DNA of 5,697 bases from the NCBI GenBank assembly GCA_030643125.1, contig DAOWML010000169.1, positions 1-5,697 on the forward strand, given 5' to 3'. The notes under the pieces are model-generated. The model did not search any database and was not told the origin of the DNA. It saw only the letters and a list, made by a program, of their open reading frames with translations. Below, one piece after another: positions 1 to 5,697 of this stretch. A program made the translations under genes and the position numbers. Within the stretch, counting starts at the first letter, position 1. Each line of letters opens with the position of its first letter. The stretch is from Bacteroidales bacterium. Its GTDB lineage: Bacteria; Bacteroidota; Bacteroidia; Bacteroidales; UBA12077.

Positions 1-267
1 ATAATTGTCCCCGGTCAAACAAACGAAAACTATATTATAATAGAACAAGGTGTTAAAGAAGGTGACAAAGTTTATCTTTTTGTTCCTGAAAATCTCGAAA
101 AATTCAAATTGTCAGGTAAAGAGCTAATCTTCGTTTTAAAAGAACGGGAAAGACTGAAAAAGGAAGAAGAAAAAAAGAAACAGGATGAAGTTAAAAGGCC
201 TGAGCGAAATTTTAAAAATCAAAATGGACAAAGACGCCGACCTCCAACAGGTTCAAAATCGAAGTAA
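1..267 (+). CDS. Periplasmic adaptor subunit of an efflux pump (HlyD/MacA family), C-terminal part only
   Basis: This is the last 88 codons of a gene that begins before the window, read in frame 1 and ending with TAA at 265-267. The visible protein opens with a stretch reading roughly VPGQTNENYIIIEQGVKEGDKVYLF (residues 3-27). This matches the C-terminal membrane-proximal segment of RND/MacA-type membrane fusion proteins, where a 'G-x-T/x-n-x-x-x-I-x-x-G-L/V-x-x-G-D-x-V' pattern is usual. Such adaptors bridge an inner-membrane transporter and a TolC-like outer-membrane channel. From about residue 47 the chain becomes a highly charged tail, first rich in K and E (KKEEEKKK), then basic with R, N and P (GQRRRPP) up to the end. 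The permease starts 2 bp after its stop and a TolC-family gene follows, which supports the role independently. Family assignment rests on a short segment plus context. The substrate is unknown. Confidence 0.85.
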   Translation: MIVPGQTNENYIIIEQGVKEGDKVYLFVPENLEKFKLSGKELIFVLKERERLKKEEEKKKQDEVKRPERNFKNQNGQRRRPPTGSKSK

Positions 268-269
268 TT

Positions 270-1646
270 ATGTTTAGCAGATATTTTCATGATATTGAAA
301 TTGCAATTGAATCCCTGTTGTCAAATAAATTAAAATCAATTTTAACAGCACTGGGTATTATATTTGGTACGGCTGCAGTTATTAGTATGCTCGCAATAGG
401 TAATGGTGCCCAGCAAGAAATATTGGAGCAGATAAAAATGGTAGGTGTAAATAATATTGTAATTACGCCTATTATCGATTTAACAGGAAATGGAGAAGCC
501 GGTGGATCATCAGAAGAAGGAGATGGTAATGGAAACGGGAAAACAAAAAAAGAAAAATTTTCTCCCGGGCTTACAATGAAAGATTTAGAGGCAATAAAAA
601 AGATCATTCCTTCTGTAAAAAGAATAACTCCGGAGGTAATTGCAAATTCGTTTGTTGTACAGAACGGAAGAAGGGTTCCCGCGAAAATTATAGGAATAAA
701 TAATGATTATTTTGATGTTTATAATATTAATCTTGGGAAAGGCCGTTTTTTTAGTGAGTATCAGGTTGAGAATGGAATTCCGGTTTGTGTAATAGGTGCT
801 AATATTAGTGCAAAAGTTTTTAGTAATTCCGATCCAATTGATCAATATCTTAAGTTTGGTCATGTTTGGCTCAAGGTGGTTGGTGTGATAGAAAAAACCA
901 GTGTTAATCTTTCTGCAGCTGACAATGCCGGTGTTAATCTTGTAAATGACAATGTTTATATTCCTGTCCAAACCATGTTATTGCGCTATAAAAACCGGGC
1001 ATTAGTTAACTCTAAAAGTTTAAGTGGGAGTAGTTTTTTCGGTGGAGGATTTTTCTTTTCTTTTTCCGGAGGTCAGGAGACATCTTCTTCAAATTATCAT
1101 CAGTTAGATAAAATTATTGTACAGGTCAAGGAAACAGAACAGCTAACTACTACTACTGAGATTCTGAGCCGGATGTTGTTGCGACGTCATAAGAATGTTA
1201 AGGATTATGAAATCACGGTACCTGAATTATTATTAAAACAACAACAGAGAACGAAAGATATTTTTAATATTGTGTTGGGAGCAATTGCCAGCATTTCGTT
1301 AATTGTTGGAGGCATAGGAATAATGAATATTATGTTTGCAACAGTAATGGAACGGATTAAAGAAATTGGGATTCGTTTAGCATTAGGTGCCAAAAAAGTT
1401 GATATTATTGCCCAGTTTCTTTCCGAAGCAATCTTGATTAGTGTTTCTGGTGGTATAATAGGAGTTATTTTAGGAGTTGTTTTCTCGAAATTAATAATGA
1501 AGTTTGCCGGAATACTTACAATAATTTCACCGGGATCAATAATTGTTGCTTTTGGAGTTAGTGCAGCAATCGGAGTGTTTTTTGGTTTGTCACCGGCAAA
1601 ACGTGCTGCCGAAAAAGACCCGATTGAATCATTGAGGCATGAATAA
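270..1646 (+). CDS. ABC transporter permease, MacB/FtsX type, without ATPase domain
   Basis: This 458-residue inner-membrane protein is the permease of a MacB-like tripartite exporter. A first membrane helix lies at about residues 24-44 (ALGIIFGTAAVISMLAIGNG), preceded by the family-typical 'A-x-x-S-L-x-x-N-K-L-K-S-x-L-T' lead-in. A MacB-type periplasmic domain spans roughly 45-325. Three more helices follow at about 333-357, 383-410 and 420-441. The conserved FtsX/MacB cytoplasmic loop (ERIKEIGIRLALGAKK, 361-376) and the C-terminal SPAKRAAEKDPIESLRHE end (441-458) are intact. No Walker A, signature or Walker B motif is present, so a separate ATP-binding protein is required; none is in the window. 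Two low-complexity insertions occur in the periplasmic part: G/N/S/E-rich at about 72-92 and F/G/S-rich at about 251-274. The ATG follows the adaptor stop by 2 bp, suggesting translational coupling; no Shine-Dalgarno is seen. Substrate cannot be inferred: macrolide, peptide, siderophore or lipid export are all possible. Confidence 0.93.
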   Translation: MFSRYFHDIEIAIESLLSNKLKSILTALGIIFGTAAVISMLAIGNGAQQEILEQIKMVGVNNIVITPIIDLTGNGEAGGSSEEGDGNGNGKTKKEKFSPGLTMKDLEAIKKIIPSVKRITPEVIANSFVVQNGRRVPAKIIGINNDYFDVYNINLGKGRFFSEYQVENGIPVCVIGANISAKVFSNSDPIDQYLKFGHVWLKVVGVIEKTSVNLSAADNAGVNLVNDNVYIPVQTMLLRYKNRALVNSKSLSGSSFFGGGFFFSFSGGQETSSSNYHQLDKIIVQVKETEQLTTTTEILSRMLLRRHKNVKDYEITVPELLLKQQQRTKDIFNIVLGAIASISLIVGGIGIMNIMFATVMERIKEIGIRLALGAKKVDIIAQFLSEAILISVSGGIIGVILGVVFSKLIMKFAGILTIISPGSIIVAFGVSAAIGVFFGLSPAKRAAEKDPIESLRHE

Positions 1647-1663
1647 ATTCAAATTATAGATTG

Positions 1664-3148
1664 ATGAAATATAACAAAATATATTTAATAGTATTATTCA
1701 ACATAATTTTTTTGCCCTTAATAGGACAAGAAACAACTGTAGAAGAGCTAACATTTAATGAAGTTATACAATTGGCTCGTGAGCAATCTCCAGATGCAAT
1801 AATGGCAAAACATCAGTTTCGTGCAAACTACTGGGAATTCAGGACTTACAAAGCTGATTATAGACCAAACCTTAGTTTGGGAACAACTTTCCCCGATTTT
1901 AGCAGGGCTATTAAAAAGTACCAGAATCCTGATGGAACTTATTCTTATGTTGAGGATAATTTGAATAATTCTACTTTAAATCTAAATCTCAGACAAAATG
2001 TAGGTTTTACCGGGGGGCAAATTTTTGCAACATCAAACCTTACTCGTTTAGATGTGTTTGGTACCGATCAGTCAACTTCTTATTTATCGACACCCGTTAG
2101 TATTGGTTATCGACAGCCGGTTCTGTTTTATAATGAATATAAATGGCAAAAGAAAATTGAGCCATTAAAATATGAAGAAGCCAAAAAGAAATATATTTCT
2201 TCCTTAGAAGATGTTTCATTAAAAGCGGTTAATTATTTTTTTGATTTGGCATTAGCTCAACAGAATTTGCAAGTCGCTAGAATTAATTATTCAAATGCTG
2301 ATACTCTATATCAAATTGCTACAGGTAGATATAATATAGGAACAATTGCTGAGAACGAACTTATGCAAATGGAACTTAGTGTTTTAAATGCCGGGTCATC
2401 ATTAAATTCATCTTTGGTTGATTTAGAAATTGGAAAATTCCGTCTACGTTCTTTCTTAGGGTTTAACGAAAAAGTAGATTTAATACTTATTATTTCTAAG
2501 GAAATTCCTGAGCTAACTGTCGATGTCGATCAAGCACTGGAAATTTCAAGAACTAATAATCCTGATATTATTGCATTTGAACGTCAGTTAATTGAAGCCC
2601 AGAGAGATGTTGCTAAAGCAAAATCTGACAAAGGTTTACAGGCCGATTTATATGCGAGTATAGGTTATACCCAACAATCAGAGGAGTTTTCCGACGTGTA
2701 TATAAATCCTCAAGATCAACAAAGACTTACTTTAGGTTTAAATATCCCAATATTGGATTGGGGATTGGGTAGAGGAAGATATAAAATGGCACAATCCAGT
2801 CAGGAAGTTATTCGAACAACAGTTGAGCAATCAAGAAATGATTTTGTTCAGAGTGTATATTTGAATGTTATGCAATTTAATTTGCAGGATGACCAGTTAT
2901 TAATTGCTGCTAAAAGTGATACAATTGCTCAAAAGCGTTACGATATGACCAAACAACGTTTTTTGATTGGGAAAGTTGATGTTTTAGATTTAAATGTATC
3001 ACTGTCAGAAAAAGATGTTGCCAAAACAAATTATATTTCTGCTTTGAGAAAATACTGGTCTAATTTTTATAATCTTCGAAAAATTACACTTTACGATTTT
3101 ATTAAAGAACAGTCATTGGATACTGATTTTGATGAACTGATAGAATAA
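1664..3148 (+). CDS. TolC-family outer-membrane efflux protein
   Basis: This protein of 494 residues (counted from the ATG) is the outer-membrane and periplasmic tunnel of the efflux system. An N-terminal signal peptide is visible: MKYNK, a hydrophobic core IYLIVLFNIIFLPLI, then GQ with probable cleavage near residue 22. The mature part carries the two-fold repeat of the OEP family. The first half has 'LTFNEVIQLAREQSPD' (about 29-44) and a helical hairpin with RYNIGTIAENELMQMELS (222-239). The second half has DQALEISRTNNPDI (289-302), the strand-turn motif NIPILDWGLGRGR (360-372) and RFLIGKVDVLDLNVSLSEKD (432-451). Length is in the normal range for the family. A TTG codon directly precedes the ATG (1661) and could extend the protein by one residue; the ATG is preferred because it begins a normal signal peptide. 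The gene starts 17 bp after the permease stop, so it is probably in the same operon. No Shine-Dalgarno sequence is seen. Confidence 0.93.
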   Translation: MKYNKIYLIVLFNIIFLPLIGQETTVEELTFNEVIQLAREQSPDAIMAKHQFRANYWEFRTYKADYRPNLSLGTTFPDFSRAIKKYQNPDGTYSYVEDNLNNSTLNLNLRQNVGFTGGQIFATSNLTRLDVFGTDQSTSYLSTPVSIGYRQPVLFYNEYKWQKKIEPLKYEEAKKKYISSLEDVSLKAVNYFFDLALAQQNLQVARINYSNADTLYQIATGRYNIGTIAENELMQMELSVLNAGSSLNSSLVDLEIGKFRLRSFLGFNEKVDLILIISKEIPELTVDVDQALEISRTNNPDIIAFERQLIEAQRDVAKAKSDKGLQADLYASIGYTQQSEEFSDVYINPQDQQRLTLGLNIPILDWGLGRGRYKMAQSSQEVIRTTVEQSRNDFVQSVYLNVMQFNLQDDQLLIAAKSDTIAQKRYDMTKQRFLIGKVDVLDLNVSLSEKDVAKTNYISALRKYWSNFYNLRKITLYDFIKEQSLDTDFDELIE

Positions 3149-3271
3149 ACAAACACCAAATAAATTACAATAATCAATAACCAAATAGCAACGTACATCT
3201 TTATGGAGCGAATCCTTTAGAGTTGTATTATAATTATTAAAAGATATGGTTATAATGTAATTATTTATTTT

Positions 3272-3308
3272 AGCCACGAAGCCACGAAGGCACTAAAATT
3301 TCACTAAG
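3272..3308. repeat. Short degenerate tandem repeat, GCCACGAA-type
   Basis: Two exact 8-bp copies of GCCACGAA stand side by side at 3273-3280 and 3281-3288. A diverged unit GGCACTAA (3289-3296) follows, and after a short AT interruption CACTAAG appears (3302-3308). The array is clearly richer in G and C than the sequence around it. From memory, sequences of the type CCACGAAGGCACGAAG occur as dispersed intergenic repeats in Bacteroidota and other environmental bacteria, so this may be one copy of such a family. It is not a CRISPR: units are too short and there are no spacers. Function is unknown. Confidence 0.6.
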
Positions 3309-3387
3309 ATTTAACAACATGATAATTTAAAAGTTATTCACTTTACATCTTAATTCATTGAAAAAGGGTGTTTCTAAAAAATAATTT

Positions 3388-3395
3388 TATCTTTG
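3388..3395 (+). promoter_or_regulatory. Probable -7 promoter element for secDF (Bacteroidota type)
   Basis: The sequence TATCTTTG fits the Bacteroidota primary-sigma -7 consensus TAnnTTTG exactly and is followed by CA. It would place the transcript start at about 3400 and give a leader of roughly 50 nt before the secDF ATG at 3454. A matching -33 TTTG is not clear at the expected distance; the nearest TTG (3358-3360) is too far upstream at 27 bp. The call therefore rests on the -7 box and its position in the gap. Confidence 0.65.
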
Positions 3396-3453
3396 CACGA
3401 CAATTTGATTAATAGGAAAATAATTTAATAATATCAATAAAAATAGTTGACAA

Positions 3454-5697
3454 ATGCAGATTAAAGGAGCTATTAGATTTTTGGCCATTGCAATGGCAGC
3501 AATATGTATTTATTACTTATCGTTTACCTGGATTGCAAATGGAATTTATAAAGATGCCAAGCAGTATGCACAAGGTAATCCTGATAAAGAATATGAATAT
3601 CTTGATTCTATTTCAAGTGAAGAAGTTTATAATCTAGGTTTCAGAAAATATACATTCAGAGAATGTCAGGAAAGAGAAATTAATCTTGGTCTTGACCTTA
3701 AAGGTGGTATGAACGTTATTCTTGAAATATCTGTTGAAGATATTATCAAGGCTATGGCAAATAATAGTAAGGATACTACTTTCCAAAGAGCAATAAGTTT
3801 AGCAAAAGAATATAGTAAGGAAAGTAGAGAAGATTTTGTTACATTGTTTGGAAGAGCATTTAACGAAGTTGATCCAAATGCTAAATTAGCAGCAATATTC
3901 AATACCATTGAATTAAAAGATAAGATTGAATTTAATTCATCAAACGCTGATGTATTAAAAGTTATTCGCGAAGAATCGAAAGATGCAATTGATAATTCAT
4001 TTAATATTCTTCGAAGCAGAATTGACCGATTTGGCGTTGTTCAGCCAAATATTCAAAAATTAGAAGGAAGTTCAGGCAGAATAATGGTTGAATTGCCTGG
4101 TGTAAAAGACCAGGAACGTGTACGTGATTTATTACAAGGAACTGCTAATCTTGAATTTTGGGAAACGTATAACAATACTCAGGTTTATAGTTATCTTCTT
4201 CAGGCAAATGAGGTTATTTATGTAATAGAAAAAGCTCAAAAAGAACTTGAAAAATCAGAAGAAGCTGTAGTTGAGGTTGATGAAACTGTTACTGAAGAGC
4301 CAACAGAAAAAACAGAAGAATTATCATTGCTTGATCAGTTAGAGTCCGATACAATTACTCAGGATTCAGAAGATTTAACCCAAAATCAAATTGCTGAAAG
4401 ATATCCTTTATTTTCAGTATTACGTCCGAGTATTAATCCGCAATCAGGGCAACCTATGGAAGGCTCTGTAGTTGGTATGGCACATTATTCTGATACTTCA
4501 AAAGTTAATAAGTATATGAAAATGGATCAGGTAAGTTCTGTATTTCCCAGAGATATGGAATTTAAGTGGCACGTAAAACCATATAAATACGATGAATCAA
4601 AAAGTTACTATGAGTTACATGCTATTAAAGTTACCGGTCGTGATGGTAAAGCTCCTCTTGATGGTGATGTAGTAACAGATGCAAGATCAGAGTTTGATCA
4701 GTCAGGTGCTGCTGAAGTTTCAATGGCTATGAATGCCGATGGTGCTAAAACCTGGGCGCGATTAACAAAAAATAATGTTGGAAACTTTATTGCTATTGTT
4801 CTTGACGACTATGTTTATTCAGCACCAAGAGTAAACCAGGAAATTACCGGTGGGCGTTCATCAATTTCCGGTGATTTTACAGTAAACGAAGCAAAAGACT
4901 TAGCTAACATATTAAAATCAGGTAAACTGCCTGCACCTGCAAGAATTATACAGGAAGAAATTGTTGGCCCGTCATTGGGGCAGGAAGCAATCGATTCCGG
5001 TTTAAATTCATTCTTAATTGCATTCCTTATTGTATTGGCTTATATGGTTTTCTACTATAGCCGCCAGGCTGGTTTAGTAGCAGATTTAGCTTTGGTTGAA
5101 AATATGTTCTTTATTATGGGAGTTCTTGCATCATTAGGTGCAGTACTTACATTGCCAGGTATTGCCGGTATCATATTAACTATTGGTATGTCGGTTGATG
5201 CAAACGTACTTATATATGAACGTATTAGGGAAGAACTTGCAGCTGGTAAAGGTGTTAAACTGGCAGTTAAAGATGGTTATAAACATGCTTATTCAGCAAT
5301 TATTGATGCCAACGTAACAACATTGTTAGTTGCAATAATCCTTTATGTTTTTGGTACCGGTCCGATTAAAGGTTTTGCAACAACTTTATTAATTGGTATT
5401 TTAACATCATTATTTACTGCTATTTTCTTAACAAGATTAATCTTTGAATGGTATCTGAAACGCAATAAGACAATTACTTATTCGACAAAATTAACTGAAG
5501 GAGCATTCAAAAATACTGCTATTAAATTCTTAGAAAAACGTAAGATTTTTTATGCAATTTCTGCTATTGTTATTTTTGTTGGTATTGGTTCATTAATTAC
5601 CAGGGGATTAAACCAAGGTGTTGACTTTACCGGAGGTAGAACTTATGTAGTTCGTTTCGAAAATTCTGTTAGTACTGTTGATATAGCAAATTATCTG
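3454..5697 (+). CDS. secDF: Protein translocase subunit SecDF (SecD-SecF fusion), 3' end outside the window
   Basis: The frame is open for 748 codons from ATG 3454 to the window edge. SecDF sits in the inner membrane beside SecYEG and uses the proton gradient to pull exported proteins into the periplasm. Visible in order: TM1 (about 7-28, FLAIAMAAICIYYLSF); the SecD motif LGLDLKGG (78-85); the P1 base region with NILRSRIDRFGV (184-195) and VELPGVKDQERVRDLL (212-227); an acidic linker (about 259-309); the P1 head region with LDGDVVTDARSEFD (402-415) and SGKLPAPARI (489-498); then five more membrane helices between about 516 and 664. The signature GMSVDANVLIYERIREE (578-594) carries Asp582, the position equivalent to the family's proton-relay aspartate. 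SecF begins with a helix at about 699-717 and its hallmark GVDFTGGR (722-729). Fused Bacteroidota proteins are near 1000 residues, so roughly a quarter is missing. The gene has its own likely promoter; no Shine-Dalgarno is seen. Confidence 0.96.
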   Translation, partial: MQIKGAIRFLAIAMAAICIYYLSFTWIANGIYKDAKQYAQGNPDKEYEYLDSISSEEVYNLGFRKYTFRECQEREINLGLDLKGGMNVILEISVEDIIKAMANNSKDTTFQRAISLAKEYSKESREDFVTLFGRAFNEVDPNAKLAAIFNTIELKDKIEFNSSNADVLKVIREESKDAIDNSFNILRSRIDRFGVVQPNIQKLEGSSGRIMVELPGVKDQERVRDLLQGTANLEFWETYNNTQVYSYLLQANEVIYVIEKAQKELEKSEEAVVEVDETVTEEPTEKTEELSLLDQLESDTITQDSEDLTQNQIAERYPLFSVLRPSINPQSGQPMEGSVVGMAHYSDTSKVNKYMKMDQVSSVFPRDMEFKWHVKPYKYDESKSYYELHAIKVTGRDGKAPLDGDVVTDARSEFDQSGAAEVSMAMNADGAKTWARLTKNNVGNFIAIVLDDYVYSAPRVNQEITGGRSSISGDFTVNEAKDLANILKSGKLPAPARIIQEEIVGPSLGQEAIDSGLNSFLIAFLIVLAYMVFYYSRQAGLVADLALVENMFFIMGVLASLGAVLTLPGIAGIILTIGMSVDANVLIYERIREELAAGKGVKLAVKDGYKHAYSAIIDANVTTLLVAIILYVFGTGPIKGFATTLLIGILTSLFTAIFLTRLIFEWYLKRNKTITYSTKLTEGAFKNTAIKFLEKRKIFYAISAIVIFVGIGSLITRGLNQGVDFTGGRTYVVRFENSVSTVDIANYL

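Larger units (their letters stand above)
3149..3453. other. Intergenic region between the efflux operon and secDF
   Basis: This 305-bp AT-rich gap contains no credible gene on either strand. It holds, in order: an AT-rich stretch after the tolC-like stop with no GC-rich hairpin followed by a T-run, so the way the efflux operon ends is unclear; a moderately GC-richer patch at about 3190-3220; a degenerate short tandem array at 3272-3308; and a Bacteroidota-type promoter element at 3388-3395 that probably serves secDF. A 19-codon open stretch at 3181-3237 (frame 1, ending HLYGANPLELYYNY) lacks a start codon and is not annotated as a gene. Confidence 0.8.

Noticed and set aside
287..607. Reverse-strand open frame of 106 codons within the permease gene
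   Set aside because: It is the antisense of a strongly supported permease gene; the product is low complexity (S/P/I/F-rich) with no recognisable domain.
585..971. Reverse-strand open frame of 128 codons within the permease gene
   Set aside because: Antisense shadow of the same permease; the I/N/Y-rich composition is what AT-rich coding DNA gives when read backwards.
1661..1663. TTG as start of the TolC-family gene
   Set aside because: The adjacent ATG at 1664 gives a normal lysine-containing signal peptide start, and ATG is the more frequent initiator; the difference is one residue.
3215..3270. Possible terminator or hairpin in the AT-rich stretch with ATAATTAT-like palindromes
   Set aside because: Pairings are short and purely A/T with no GC stem and no following T-run, so a terminator cannot be supported.
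3272..3308. CRISPR array
   Set aside because: The repeat units are about 8 bp, contiguous and without spacers, and no cas gene is in the window.
3666..3908. Reverse-strand open frame of 80 codons opposite the secDF start region
   Set aside because: It lies antisense to well-conserved SecD coding sequence (LGLDLKGG region) and has no family features.

Overview
The window looks like a chromosomal segment of a Bacteroidota (Bacteroidetes) bacterium. The evidence is the strongly AT-rich codon use, the lack of Shine-Dalgarno sequences before the starts, a Bacteroidota-type -7 promoter element (TATCTTTG) upstream of the last gene, and above all a SecD-SecF fusion with the N-terminus and transmembrane motifs typical of that phylum. 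No species can be named from the sequence alone.

Positions 1-3148 hold the 3' part of a same-strand tripartite efflux operon. It contains the C-terminal end of a periplasmic adaptor (HlyD/MacA type, 1-267), a MacB/FtsX-type ABC permease without its own ATPase domain (270-1646), and a TolC-family outer-membrane channel protein (1664-3148). The first two genes are 2 bp apart and the next two 17 bp apart, so co-transcription is likely. Together they would span both membranes and export a substrate that the sequence does not reveal. The ATP-binding subunit the permease needs is not in the window; it may lie upstream of the adaptor.

Positions 3149-3453 (305 bp) are non-coding. This gap holds a short degenerate tandem array built on GCCACGAA-like units (3272-3308), reminiscent of dispersed intergenic repeats, followed by a good -7 promoter element about 60 bp before the next gene. 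No convincing factor-independent terminator is visible for the efflux operon.

Positions 3454-5697 hold an uninterrupted 748-codon reading frame that runs off the right edge. It is the SecDF fusion, the proton-driven accessory subunit of the Sec translocon: the complete SecD half plus the beginning of the SecF half. It appears to be an independent housekeeping transcription unit, not part of the efflux operon.

The window is mostly ordinary. The points worth a second look are the missing ATPase, two low-complexity insertions in the permease's periplasmic region, a charged tail on the adaptor, the intergenic repeat, and an acidic linker and a membrane-embedded glutamate in SecDF. I see no evidence of a new biological system.
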